64,000 nucleotides of DNA from JAYEHL01 sp041653935 (GTDB taxonomy: Bacteria; Chloroflexota; Dehalococcoidia; E44-bin15), in assembly GCA_041653935.1 (NCBI GenBank), contig JBAZEO010000001.1, forward strand, positions 62,001 through 126,000, in the 5' to 3' direction. The position numbers and the translations under genes were made by a program. The notes under the pieces were generated by a model. It ran no database searches, was not told where the DNA came from, and worked only from the letters and a program-made list of their open reading frames with translations. Shown here piece after piece: positions 21,888 through 30,235 of the stretch (position 1 is the stretch's first letter; the number at the start of each line of letters is the position of its first letter).

Positions 21888-23826
21888 GGGAGCCTTTCGT
21901 CGCTGGTCTGGGCTCGCATGGCGGCAGCTCGCTGAGCGGCGATATCTTGATAATCGCTTTATATTGTGGAGGGCATGCGGCGATGCAGGTGTCGCACTTG
22001 ACGCACTTCTCCTGATCGATGACCTTAATGCCGCTCTTGCCTGTGAATATGGCTTCCGTAGGGCAGGTGCCGACGCAGGCGTCGCATGAGCGCTCGCACT
22101 TGTCAGGAATTATATAGGTCGCCGTCAGCTCGGGGCAGACCTTGGCAGGACAGCGCTTCTCGATGATATGCGCCTCGTATTCCTCTTTGAAATATCTTAG
22201 CGTCGTCAGTATCGGATTGGGTGCGGATTGCCCCAGACCGCAGAGCGAGCCTTCTTTTATGTCCGTTGCCAGCTCTTCGATGAGCTTGAGATCGTCTATC
22301 TTACCTTTGCCTCTGGAGATGTCGTCGAGGATGTCTAGCATCTGAACCGTTCCAAGGCGGCAGAAGGTGCACTTGCCGCATGATTCGTTGCGCGTGAACT
22401 CCAGAAAGTAGCGTGCCGTTTCTACCATGCAGTTGTCCTCGTCGAGAATCACCATGCCGCCGGAGCCCATCATGCCGCCGGCGTGCTCCAGCGAATCAAA
22501 ATCGACCGGCAGATTGAGTAGTTTTTCGGGCAGGCAGCCGCCGGACGGACCGCCTATCTGCACAGCCTTGAATTTTCGGCCGTTCGGTATGCCGCCGCCG
22601 ATGTCGTAAACTATGTGCCGCAGCGTCGTGCCCATCGGCACCTCGGTCAGACCGGTGTTGCGCACCTTGCCCGCGAGGGCGAAGACCGCTGTGCCCTTTG
22701 AGCCGTTCGTGCCGATACCGGCGAGCCATGCGGCGCCGCGTTCGATAATGAGTGGCACGTATGCTAGCGTCTTAACATTATTAATGAGCGTCGGTTTATC
22801 CCACAGGCCCTGCACTGCGGTTCGCGGAGGGCGGGGGCGCGGCCAGCCGCGTTTCCCCTCCAGCGATGCGATGAGGGCGGTGGCCTCGCCGCAGACGAAT
22901 GCGCCTGCGCCCTGAAAAACCTCGATGTTAAACTCAAATCCGCTGCCGAGGATGTTGTCGCCGAGGAGCTTTTTAGTCCTGGCGTGCCTGATGGCGTTCT
23001 CGATGCGCTTCACCGCCAGCGGATATTCCTCGCGCACGTATACATAACCCTTCGATGAACCGATAGTGTATGCGGCGATGATCATGCCTTCGACGACTGA
23101 GAACGGGTCGCTCTCAAGTATGGTGCGGTCCATGAAAGCGCCGGGGTCGCCCTCGTCTGCGTTACATATGATGTAACGCACATCACTCGGAGTATCATGG
23201 CAAAGCTGCCACTTTTCCGCCACGGGAAAGCCAGCGCCACCGAGTCCGCGGAGTCCCGATTTACCGATCTCGTCGATTATACGCTGTGGTGGCATGTCTA
23301 AAGCTTTCGCCAGTGCGCCGTAGCCTCCATTGGAGATGTACTGGTCGATATCATCCGGGTCGATTTTACCGCAGTTGCGCAGGAGGTTGCGTACCTCATA
23401 TTTAAATCTGGGCTGATCGAAGATCGCTGGTATCTGGTCGTTCTCCTCCAGCGCGCCGAGGGCGAACTCGAGGCACGGGTCGCCGCCGAGTATGAAGTCG
23501 CTAACGAGGCGCTCAGCTACACCGGGGGTAACGTATCCGTAGCATATCGGCGGGCAGCCGGGCTTGGAGATTACCACCATAGGCTCAGCGTAGCAGTAGC
23601 CGCGGCAGCCAACCTCGGTGATGGTCGCATCGATGTTCCTGTGCGCGATTTCGTTTCTGAATGTTTGCAATGTATCTAGCACTCCGGCGGCGCGCCCGCA
23701 GGTAGCGGTTCCTAGCGTAATATGTATGCGCCCGCTCGGCGATGTGCTGCCGCATGCGGAAAGGGACTTCTTGCGAAGACTTTCGAACGCATCTTGCGCA
23801 GATTTATTTGTGCTTCTTTTCGCCAT
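21877..23826 (-). CDS. NuoF-like NADH-binding flavoprotein
   Basis: 649 residues. An N-terminal thioredoxin-like [2Fe-2S] domain (TLGTATCG, later GCRGYC) is fused to the NuoF core: FMN/NADH loop GLRGLGGAGFPVAEKW at about 190, GAGAFVCGEATALIASLEGKRG at about 310, and the [4Fe-4S] motif ESCGKCTFCRLGT at about 475. A C-terminal pair of [4Fe-4S] ferredoxin motifs (CDACVGTCP, CVKCDTCIAACP) follows. This layout is that of HydB/HndC/NfnB-type subunits of soluble NAD-linked hydrogenases and formate dehydrogenases. It overlaps the NuoE-like gene by 23 bases. Confidence 0.93.
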   Translation of the reverse strand: MAKRSTNKSAQDAFESLRKKSLSACGSTSPSGRIHITLGTATCGRAAGVLDTLQTFRNEIAHRNIDATITEVGCRGYCYAEPMVVISKPGCPPICYGYVTPGVAERLVSDFILGGDPCLEFALGALEENDQIPAIFDQPRFKYEVRNLLRNCGKIDPDDIDQYISNGGYGALAKALDMPPQRIIDEIGKSGLRGLGGAGFPVAEKWQLCHDTPSDVRYIICNADEGDPGAFMDRTILESDPFSVVEGMIIAAYTIGSSKGYVYVREEYPLAVKRIENAIRHARTKKLLGDNILGSGFEFNIEVFQGAGAFVCGEATALIASLEGKRGWPRPRPPRTAVQGLWDKPTLINNVKTLAYVPLIIERGAAWLAGIGTNGSKGTAVFALAGKVRNTGLTEVPMGTTLRHIVYDIGGGIPNGRKFKAVQIGGPSGGCLPEKLLNLPVDFDSLEHAGGMMGSGGMVILDEDNCMVETARYFLEFTRNESCGKCTFCRLGTVQMLDILDDISRGKGKIDDLKLIEELATDIKEGSLCGLGQSAPNPILTTLRYFKEEYEAHIIEKRCPAKVCPELTATYIIPDKCERSCDACVGTCPTEAIFTGKSGIKVIDQEKCVKCDTCIAACPPQYKAIIKISPLSELPPCEPRPATKGSHDR

Positions 23827-24307
23827 TACGTTTCTGCTTTTTTAATTCGAAATCTAGTAGGATTCCCTTAACGCGGGTAGTAGACACTTTGGCCTCGATT
23901 TTGTTATTGACTACCGTCACCGGCGCCATAGCGCAGCAGCCCACGCAGGCCACGCGCTCCAGGCTGTATTCTTGGTCTGCGCTCGTCTGGCCTTCTTTGA
24001 GGTTGAGCTCTCGTTTCCACGAGTCGAGGATGATCTTGCCGCCTTTGATCTGACAGGCTGTGCCGAGGCAGACCTTTATCTGCTGGTGGCCGGGCGGCGT
24101 CAATCGTAACTGGTTATAGAATGTGGCTACGGAATAGACCTCGCTGGCGTGCAGTTCCAGCTTTTCGGCTATTGTAATCATCGCTTCGCGCGGCAGGTAG
24201 CCCAGCCTCGCCTGTGTTTTCTGCAGAACAGGAATAAGGTCGCTGCGCCCTGCGGGGTGCGGGATGATTGCATCGATGATTTGTACTATGGATAGTTCTG
24301 CGTTCAA
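23804..24307 (-). CDS. NuoE-like [2Fe-2S] subunit
   Basis: 167 residues from TTG 24307. The helical N-terminus (LPREAMITIAEKLELHASEVYSVATFYNQL) and the thioredoxin-like fold with cluster ligands Cys80, Cys85, Cys121 and Cys125 are those of the 24-kDa NuoE/HoxE/HndA subunit. AGGAAA lies just upstream of the TTG. First gene of the nuoE-F-G-like operon, and it overlaps the next gene, which supports equal expression. Confidence 0.9.
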   Translation of the reverse strand: MNAELSIVQIIDAIIPHPAGRSDLIPVLQKTQARLGYLPREAMITIAEKLELHASEVYSVATFYNQLRLTPPGHQQIKVCLGTACQIKGGKIILDSWKRELNLKEGQTSADQEYSLERVACVGCCAMAPVTVVNNKIEAKVSTTRVKGILLDFELKKQKRNGEKKHK

Positions 24308-24413
24308 AAAATTTCCTATGGCAGACTTTGCAAACTACCTGCCGATTATAACATCACATTGTATCGCTGTTAAGTTGTATTAAGGGAGTTTGCGTTTTTG
24401 GTGTTCAGGGTGC

Positions 24414-24442
24414 TTTACAGCAAAAAATAGTTCTGTTATAAT
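24414..24442 (+). promoter_or_regulatory. Promoter of the 5S rRNA gene
   Basis: TTTACA and a perfect TATAAT are separated by 17 bases. The 5S RNA begins 8 bases after TATAAT. Confidence 0.85.
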
Positions 24443-24449
24443 GCCCATT

Positions 24450-24576
24450 GGCTTTCCGGTGGTTTGAGCGAGGTGGACCCACCCGTTCCCATCCCGAACA
24501 CGGAAGTGAAACTCCTCAGCGCAGACGATACTTGTCTCACAAGAGGCTGCGGAAAATATGCCACTGCCGGGGAGCC
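24450..24576 (+). rRNA. rrf: 5S ribosomal RNA
   Basis: It contains the near-universal 5S block ACCCGTTCCCATCCCGAACA with GAAGTGAAA, and terminal GGCTTTCCGGTGG pairs with CCACTGCCGGGGAGCC. It is followed directly by a T run that can terminate transcription. It has its own promoter and no 23S or 16S gene lies beside it, so it is a solitary 5S gene. Ends are set by the terminal helix and may be off by a few bases. Confidence 0.93.
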
Positions 24577-24662
24577 TTTTTAATTGCTTGACACTGGTTT
24601 ATCTGCTAGCTAGAATAAATCAGTTATGCCATACCTATACAGGCCCGAAGGGAGGCGATAAT

Positions 24663-24860
24663 GTGGCGGAGGTGAGACTCGGAGACCATGAGAGCTTTGA
24701 AGAGCTGCTCAGAAGGTTCAGCCGAAAAGTACAGCAGGCGGGTATTCTCTCTGAATATCGCCGTCGGGAACACTTTGAGAAACCGAGCATTGCTCGAAAA
24801 AAGAAAGCGGCTGCAAAGAGAAGAAAGTCCAGTAGGAGTTCCAGCGGCTTTGTTAAATAG
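24663..24860 (+). CDS. rpsU: 30S ribosomal protein S21
   Basis: 65 residues from GTG 24663; GGGAGG seven bases upstream sets the start, and the frame upstream of it encodes nothing like S21. SFEELLRRFSRKVQQAGILSE is the S21 core helix and the C-terminus is a Lys/Arg/Ser-rich RNA-binding tail. S21 sits on the 30S platform near the anti-Shine-Dalgarno region. Next to the 5S gene and upstream of the YqeY-like gene, an rpsU-yqeY pairing common in many bacteria. Confidence 0.92.
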   Translation: MAEVRLGDHESFEELLRRFSRKVQQAGILSEYRRREHFEKPSIARKKKAAAKRRKSSRSSSGFVK

Positions 24861-24889
24861 CGAAGCGAACTAGGTTGTTGGTGAATAAA

Positions 24890-25339
24890 ATGTCGCTTCA
24901 GGAACGAATTACATCCGATTTATATCAAGCGCAGAAACAGGGCGATAAAGCTCGTGTGTCTGCGCTTCGTCTTATTAGGTCCGGTATTCAATATGCTGAA
25001 ATTGCCAAAGGTGCTTCTCTGGATGACGCCGGTGTGATAGATGTTTTCAATAAAGAAGTAAAACAGCGGCGGGAAAGTATCGAAGAGTTCACCAAAGGCA
25101 ATCGCAGTGACCTGGTTGAGAAGGAAAAGACGGAGCTGGCAATACTGCTTGAATATTTGCCTAAGCAGATGAGCCGCCAGGAGATTATCGAAATAATACG
25201 CAAGGTCGTCGGCGAGGTTGGGGCCAAGGGCCCCGGCGACAAGGGCAAGGTGATGTCCAAGCTTATGCCACAGGTTAAGGGTAAGGTGGATGGACGCGAG
25301 GTAGGAGCCATTGTGGATGAGATGCTTGCCGCTTTGTAG
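24890..25339 (+). CDS. GatB/YqeY domain protein
   Basis: 149 residues from ATG 24890 (GTG 24881 and TTG 24875 in frame are alternatives). The pattern SALRLIRSGIQYAEI at the N-terminus and KGKVMSKLMPQVKGKVDGREV at the C-terminus is characteristic of stand-alone YqeY proteins, related to the tail domain of the GatB amidotransferase that contacts tRNA. Its role is not firmly known. It follows rpsU by 30 bases and is closed by the terminator at 25363-25391. Confidence 0.87.
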   Translation: MSLQERITSDLYQAQKQGDKARVSALRLIRSGIQYAEIAKGASLDDAGVIDVFNKEVKQRRESIEEFTKGNRSDLVEKEKTELAILLEYLPKQMSRQEIIEIIRKVVGEVGAKGPGDKGKVMSKLMPQVKGKVDGREVGAIVDEMLAAL

Positions 25340-25362
25340 TTTCTGCTAAGAAGGTATGAAGT

Positions 25363-25391
25363 CCGCATCAAGTCGACGGTGCGGCCTTTTT
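25363..25391 (+). terminator. Terminator after the rpsU-yqeY unit
   Basis: CCGCATC pairs with GGTGCGG (one wobble) around an 8-base loop, followed by CCTTTTTG. Confidence 0.7.
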
Positions 25392-25449
25392 GTTTAAGAC
25401 ATATCTTAGATTATCATTTACCATCGCATAGACAAAACAATCAGAATCT

Positions 25450-25478
25450 TTGATGTTTTTTAGGGCGTGGATTATAAT
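25450..25478 (+). promoter_or_regulatory. Promoter of the rplI-dnaB operon
   Basis: TTGATG and a perfect TATAAT are separated by 17 bases. The expected transcript starts about 15 bases before the rplI ATG and still includes its AGGAG site. Confidence 0.8.
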
Positions 25479-25499
25479 AACTGCAATAGGAGTGTAAAT

Positions 25500-26024
25500 A
25501 TGAAAGTAGTATTGATTCAAGAAGTACCAGGGTTAGGTAATGTGGGTGATGTCAAAGAAGTAGCTGGCGGGTATGGCCGGAATTATCTTATCTCCAGGGG
25601 TTACGCCCAGTTCGCTACTCCCAACGTATTGAAGAAAGTAGATAAGTTGAGAGAGGTAGAGGAGAAGCACCAGCAGTCTCTGAATATGGAGATGGCGGAC
25701 TTTGCCAAAAAGCTGGAGGGTCTTGAAATAATCATCAAAGCTAAGGTGGGGGGGCAGGAAAGGCTATACGGCTCGGTGACCGGGGCGGATATTGCTGATT
25801 ACATTAAGCAGATGACCGGTCAGGATGTGGATAAACGAAAGATAATGTTATCTGAAGCTATCCATAAAGTCGGCGAGTACGGGGTATCTGTAAAGCTATC
25901 CAGGGATCTTTCCCCTAAGTTGAAAGTCATAGTGGTAGATGAAAAGCCTGCGTCAAAGGTTGAGGATAAGGCTGGGGGTAAAGAGCAGACTGAGTCAAAG
26001 CCGGAGGAAACGGCTGCAGACTAG
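25500..26024 (+). CDS. rplI: 50S ribosomal protein L9
   Basis: 174 residues from ATG 25500 (AGGAG 7 bases upstream); an in-frame start 33 bases earlier would fall in the promoter and is rejected. MKVVLIQEVPGLGNVGDVKEV is the L9 N-terminal domain, GYGRNYLISRGYAQFAT the next helix, and the C-terminal RNA-binding domain (IIIKAKVGGQERLYGSVT) is intact. A Lys/Glu-rich tail of about 25 residues makes it longer than the usual ~150. Starts the replication operon. Confidence 0.95.
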   Translation: MKVVLIQEVPGLGNVGDVKEVAGGYGRNYLISRGYAQFATPNVLKKVDKLREVEEKHQQSLNMEMADFAKKLEGLEIIIKAKVGGQERLYGSVTGADIADYIKQMTGQDVDKRKIMLSEAIHKVGEYGVSVKLSRDLSPKLKVIVVDEKPASKVEDKAGGKEQTESKPEETAAD

Positions 26025-26033
26025 GGATATGGT

Positions 26034-27386
26034 ATGACCACTGATAAATTGCCTCCACATGACGTTGAAGCAGAGGAGGCCGTGCTCGGCTCTCTTCTGG
26101 TGGACAGCGGGGCAATTAATAAGATAGACACGAAAATAATTGCACCCGGGGACTTTTACCGCGAGAAGAATCTGTGGGTTTACCAGGCATGCTGCGACCT
26201 GTATGAGAGAAATGAGGCCATAGATCAGGTCACCGTAGCTCATGAGCTGAGCCGTGCGGCGAAGCTGGAAGCGATAGGCGGGGCGGCGTATTTAAGCCAC
26301 TTGGTATCCAACGTAGCAACCTCTGTACACATTGAGCATTACGCTCAGATCGTGCACCGTTTGTCGGTGATGCGCCGATTGATCAGTGCGGCTTCACAGA
26401 TAGAGTCCATTGGTTATGGTGCAGGGCCAAACGTAGATGAAGCTATTTCTAAGGCGGAGGATGTCCTAGTACGTCTACGCCATGGCGAGCGTCCGAGAGA
26501 ATTCGTTCCGATAAAGGATCTACTTAACACATATTTCGAAGAGACAGAGGTCAAGGAACCCGGTGGCGATGTGGTGTTTACCGGGTACAAGGCACTCGAT
26601 AACCGCCTCGGCGGGCTGCGGCGCTCCGATATGATTGTGCTGGCTGCTCGGCCCAGCCTCGGTAAGACCAGCTTGGCACTGGGCATCGCCAGGAACGCTG
26701 CGGTCAATCAGAAAAAGTGTGTAGCGATATTCAGTATCGAAATGTCGCATGAGCAGATCGTGCAGCGTTTTCTTGCCAATGAGGCTAATGTGGACTCGCA
26801 CAGGCTACGGCTTGGCGAGCAGACGGAGGCGGAGGAGAGAAGGATGATGGATGCCACCGGCGTTCTATCGGAGGCGCCGATCTTTATCGACGATTCGCCC
26901 GTTCTCAGCATCATGGAGATGAAGTCAAAGGCGCGGCAGCTCCACTTCGAAAAAGGCATCGATCTTATAATTATCGATTACATACAATTGATGTACGGCA
27001 ATAACAGGGATAACCGTGTTCAGGAAATGACCGAGATATCGCGTTCCATTAAAGAGATGGCGCGTGAATTGGATGTGCCGGTCATCGCTGTCTCGCAGCT
27101 GTCGCGTGCTGCCGAGCAGCGCTTGTCTCACAGGCCGCAGCTTTCCGATTTGAGAGAGAGCGGTTCCATTGAGCAGGACGCTGATGTGGTGATGTTCATT
27201 TATCGCGAGGATATATATGTTAAAGAGGAACAGTGGGAGAAGGATCATCCGGGCGATAAATATCCCAGGGGTGTGGCCGATATCATCATAGCCAAGCATC
27301 GCAATGGCCCGATAGGTGAAGAGAAGCTGCGTTTCTTATCGAATACGGTAAGATTCACGGATTACGAAGTGGAGAGGGCTGCATGA
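26034..27386 (+). CDS. dnaB: Replicative DNA helicase DnaB
   Basis: 450 residues. The N-terminal helical domain begins PPHDVEAEEAVLGSLLVD. The RecA-like core has the DnaB Walker A loop ARPSLGKTSLA at about 205, Walker B LIIIDYIQLM at about 315, and SQLSRAAEQR and DLRESGSIEQDADVVMF further on. It unwinds DNA at the fork as a hexamer. No intein is present. Its stop codon overlaps the start of the DnaD-like gene (ATGA), so the helicase and the two downstream proteins are coupled. Confidence 0.97.
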   Translation: MTTDKLPPHDVEAEEAVLGSLLVDSGAINKIDTKIIAPGDFYREKNLWVYQACCDLYERNEAIDQVTVAHELSRAAKLEAIGGAAYLSHLVSNVATSVHIEHYAQIVHRLSVMRRLISAASQIESIGYGAGPNVDEAISKAEDVLVRLRHGERPREFVPIKDLLNTYFEETEVKEPGGDVVFTGYKALDNRLGGLRRSDMIVLAARPSLGKTSLALGIARNAAVNQKKCVAIFSIEMSHEQIVQRFLANEANVDSHRLRLGEQTEAEERRMMDATGVLSEAPIFIDDSPVLSIMEMKSKARQLHFEKGIDLIIIDYIQLMYGNNRDNRVQEMTEISRSIKEMARELDVPVIAVSQLSRAAEQRLSHRPQLSDLRESGSIEQDADVVMFIYREDIYVKEEQWEKDHPGDKYPRGVADIIIAKHRNGPIGEEKLRFLSNTVRFTDYEVERAA

Positions 27387-28075
27387 AGCCCTTCGATGGC
27401 TTCCAGAAGAATATGCGGTACACGCCGCTGCCGAATGTGTTTTTCAGTCAGCTCATGCCCGATGTGCAGGACCTGGCCGAGCTTAAGGTTGTGCTGCATA
27501 TATTTTATTTGCTTTATCAAAAGAAGGGCTATCCCAGATATGTGGCCGATGTCGAGCTTATGAGCGATAAGGTGCTGATGTCCGGCGTCGGCGGCGCGGA
27601 GGCTCTTCGCCGCGGTTTGAAACAGTCGCTGGATCGCGGCACATTAATTCAATGTGATCTTGAGCGTAAGGGCCAGCCTGTCACGTTGTACCTCCTCAAT
27701 TCCGAAGAGGGGCGGGAGGCGTGTTCCAAGATCAGGAGCGGCGAGATCGATGTGGCTGCATTCCCGGTGCGTGAGGCTTGCGGGGGCGTTGCGGAGGCTT
27801 CAAATATTTTTGAACTGTACGAGCGCAATATCGGGATGTTGACGCCGATGATCGGCGATGAGTTGAAAGAGGCTGAGCAGATATATCCTGCTTCCTGGAT
27901 CGAGGATGCGTTTAGGGAGGCGGTGAGCAGGAATAAGCGAAGCTGGAAATACATCGAAACGATTTTGAAGCGTTGGGCTAGCGAGGGCAGGGGAGATGGA
28001 GAAACTGGGAGAGATTCTAAAGAAGACCCCGATAAGTACGTCAAAGGCAAATACGGGCACGTCGTCAAGCGCTGA
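27383..28075 (+). CDS. DnaD-domain replication protein
   Basis: 230 residues. The N-terminal ~120 residues are a winged-helix region (ELKVVLHIFYLLYQKKGYPRYV). The C-terminal part has the DnaD domain (IFELYERNIGMLTPMIGDEL) and its closing YIETILKRWASEG, which matches the YxxxILxxW signature. Family members help load the replicative helicase and bind DNA. It lies between dnaB and a DnaC-like ATPase, in keeping with that role. Its last 80 bases overlap the next gene. Confidence 0.88.
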   Translation: MKPFDGFQKNMRYTPLPNVFFSQLMPDVQDLAELKVVLHIFYLLYQKKGYPRYVADVELMSDKVLMSGVGGAEALRRGLKQSLDRGTLIQCDLERKGQPVTLYLLNSEEGREACSKIRSGEIDVAAFPVREACGGVAEASNIFELYERNIGMLTPMIGDELKEAEQIYPASWIEDAFREAVSRNKRSWKYIETILKRWASEGRGDGETGRDSKEDPDKYVKGKYGHVVKR

Positions 28076-28844
28076 AGCTGTCGACGATGCGGCAGAGTGC
28101 CCGCTGTGCAAGGGCGCCGGTTTCGTATATCCGATGCTGGATTCCGGGCGACCTGATTACTCCAAGGTTGTCGCGTGCAAGTGCGGTAAGGAAGAGATGG
28201 ATGGGGAGAGGGTGGATCGTCTGCGCCGTGACAGCGGGGACCTGGCGCTCAAGCTCCTGAGGAATATGACGTTTGAGACTTTCGATCCAAAGCGGGTGAA
28301 TCTTCCTAAGGAGCAGCAGGAGAATCTAAGTAAGGCATATCAAACAGCGCTTGAATACGCAAAACATCTAGACGGCTGGCTGGTGTTCCTTGGCCCTAAC
28401 GGCTGCGGCAAGACCCATCTGGCTGCAGCTATCGGCAATCATCAGTTGCAAAAAGGGGATCCGGTCTATTTCAAGGTAGTCCCCGATTTACTCGACCACC
28501 TGCGCTCTGCGTTCGGGCCGGATAGCAGAGCAACGTATGATGAAGTATTTGAGAGAATAAAAAATGCACCTTTGTTGATACTCGATGACTTTGGGGAACA
28601 GTCCACCACTCCATGGGCGCAGGAGAAACTGTATCAGGTCATCAACTATCGTTACAATGCGCAATTGCCTACCGTTATTACAACATGCTTTACATTGGAA
28701 GACATAGAGATGCGGATAAGCTCGCGGCTGGCTGACATAAGGCTGAGCACATCTTTTGCCATAAACGTGCCGGATTACCGCTCGGATTTGTCGCCGTCTG
28801 AAGCAGGAAAGCAGCAGAGCCGTCGAACGCGGAGGACGCGTTGA
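27996..28844 (+). CDS. DnaC/DnaI-like helicase loader ATPase
   Basis: 282 residues. A zinc knuckle set (CPLCKGAG, later CKCG) in the first ~65 residues precedes an AAA+ core with Walker A GPNGCGKTH at about 134, Walker B LLILDDFGEQ at about 195, and sensor-2-like RISSRLADIRLS. This is the DnaI/DnaC loader layout. IstB transposition proteins share the core but lack this neighbourhood; there is no istA and the gene follows dnaB and dnaD-like. The 80-base overlap with the upstream gene is unusually long; a later non-ATG start would lose the zinc ligands. Confidence 0.87.
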   Translation: MEKLGEILKKTPISTSKANTGTSSSAEAVDDAAECPLCKGAGFVYPMLDSGRPDYSKVVACKCGKEEMDGERVDRLRRDSGDLALKLLRNMTFETFDPKRVNLPKEQQENLSKAYQTALEYAKHLDGWLVFLGPNGCGKTHLAAAIGNHQLQKGDPVYFKVVPDLLDHLRSAFGPDSRATYDEVFERIKNAPLLILDDFGEQSTTPWAQEKLYQVINYRYNAQLPTVITTCFTLEDIEMRISSRLADIRLSTSFAINVPDYRSDLSPSEAGKQQSRRTRRTR

Positions 28845-28847
28845 AGT

Positions 28848-29378
28848 ATGATTAACTCTCCTGTCCTGGTATTAAATCAGAACTACGAGCCTCTAAATGT
28901 TGCTCGTGTGCGGAGAGCTTTAGTGCTTGTAATGTTAGGGAAAGCGGAAACGCTGGAGAATGGCTCGGGCATTATACGCACATCCAACGAGATTGTAGAT
29001 GTGCCGTCCGTGATACGCTTATTGTATTTAGTAAAAAGACCTCGTCATGAGAAACGGTTAACCAGGCGGGAGGTATTCCGCAGGGATCAGCAAACCTGCC
29101 AGTATTGCGGCAAGGAGACAAAGAACCTTACCCTGGATCATGTTGTCCCTCGTCATCGCGGCGGCAAGCATGTCTGGGATAATGTGGTGAGCGCTTGTTT
29201 TCAGTGTAATAATCGGAAGGCCGGGCGCACGCCGCAAGAGGCGGGGATGAAGATGATAAAGAAACCGTGTGCGCCATTTTCCAGCGGATACTACGTATCT
29301 ATAGAGTATATGCAGCGGCACGACGGGTGGAAGAAGTTCTTACCGACGCAGCGAGAGCGAGTGGCGGAGGAAGTTTAA
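28848..29378 (+). CDS. HNH endonuclease
   Basis: 176 residues. CQYCGKETKNLTLDHVVPRH (Cys84, Cys87, His98) and CFQCNNRK (Cys117, Cys120) form a Cys4-zinc HNH fold with the usual Asp-His catalytic pair. The N-terminal PVLVLNQNYEPLNVARVRRA is shared by a widespread HNH family in actinobacteria and Chloroflexota whose substrate is unknown. It starts 4 bases after the helicase-loader gene, so it may act in replication or repair; that is inference. It is convergent with the PSP1 gene and overlaps it by 4 bases. Confidence 0.85.
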   Translation: MINSPVLVLNQNYEPLNVARVRRALVLVMLGKAETLENGSGIIRTSNEIVDVPSVIRLLYLVKRPRHEKRLTRREVFRRDQQTCQYCGKETKNLTLDHVVPRHRGGKHVWDNVVSACFQCNNRKAGRTPQEAGMKMIKKPCAPFSSGYYVSIEYMQRHDGWKKFLPTQRERVAEEV

Positions 29379-30223
29379 CCTCTCCTCCTTTTAGGAGCCT
29401 TAGGTTGTTGCTTGGGTTGTTTCTCTCGTTCACTATTCAGTTCTGCAAGCGGGATTTCTACTACCGCATCGCTCTCAAGCTTGACCGATACAGTTTCTTT
29501 TAACGGATTCCCGCCTACTACTGTTGCTGTCCCCATAGGCGTATTTACCTGCTGGCCGACGGGCGGAAGTTTTTCTTTTAAAGCGCGATATTGGCTGCTT
29601 TCATAACTAAGGCAGCACAGGAGTCTGCCGCAGGTGCCCGATATCTTGGTAGGATTTAACGGCAGGTCCTGTTCTTTAGCCATCCTGATTGAGACCGGGC
29701 TGAATTCAGAAAGGAATGATGCACAGCAAAGCGGCAGGCCGCACTTGCCATGTCCGCCGAGAAGTTTCGCCTCGTCCCGCGGGCCTACCTGACGCAGTTC
29801 GATACGGATTTTACATGTAGATGTAAGCTCCTTTAGAAGGTCGCGGAAGTCAATGCGGCCTTCAGCGCTGAAGAAAACTGTGATACGTGTGCCGTCAAGG
29901 TTGCATTCTGCAGTTATGAACTTCATCGGTAAGTTGAGTTTTTTGCTTATACGGATGCAGTTCTCGAGGATTTCGTGCTCTTTGACAATAAAATCATCTC
30001 TCTTCTTAAAGTCATCCTCTACCGCTTTACGCAAAACAGGCTTGAGCGGCTCGGTTAGCTCGCTTTCCAGAATTTGTTTAGGAGCGATAACCACTTTGCC
30101 AAGTTCCGGTCCGCGGCCGGTTTCGACGATCACCCAGTCATTGGAATTTGCGGTTACCCCTGACGGATCGAAGTAGTATATCTTCCCGGCACGCTTGAAT
30201 CTTATACCTATTACTTCACTCAT
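29375..30223 (-). CDS. PSP1-domain protein (RicT/YaaT-like)
   Basis: 282 residues. FYDPSG and WVIVETGRGPELGKV open the protein, and the central KCGLPLCCASFL and CGRLLCCLSYE carry the family's paired Cys motifs (about residues 160-205) that bind Fe-S in Bacillus RicT. The C-terminal tail is basic (PKQQPKAPKRRRG) and could bind RNA. In Bacillus the Ric complex affects RNA processing; the role here is unproven. It sits downstream of holB, as yaaT does in Firmicutes. Confidence 0.88.
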   Translation of the reverse strand: MSEVIGIRFKRAGKIYYFDPSGVTANSNDWVIVETGRGPELGKVVIAPKQILESELTEPLKPVLRKAVEDDFKKRDDFIVKEHEILENCIRISKKLNLPMKFITAECNLDGTRITVFFSAEGRIDFRDLLKELTSTCKIRIELRQVGPRDEAKLLGGHGKCGLPLCCASFLSEFSPVSIRMAKEQDLPLNPTKISGTCGRLLCCLSYESSQYRALKEKLPPVGQQVNTPMGTATVVGGNPLKETVSVKLESDAVVEIPLAELNSEREKQPKQQPKAPKRRRG

Positions 30224-30235
30224 ATCGTTGAAGAA

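Noticed and set aside
21240..24307. Part of respiratory complex I
   Set aside because: No membrane or NuoBCDI subunits are adjacent, and the NuoF-like protein has extra N- and C-terminal Fe-S domains typical of soluble modules.
27996..28844. IS21 IstB transposition protein
   Set aside because: No istA or terminal repeats; it sits in a dnaB-dnaD operon and has an N-terminal zinc knuckle typical of helicase loaders.
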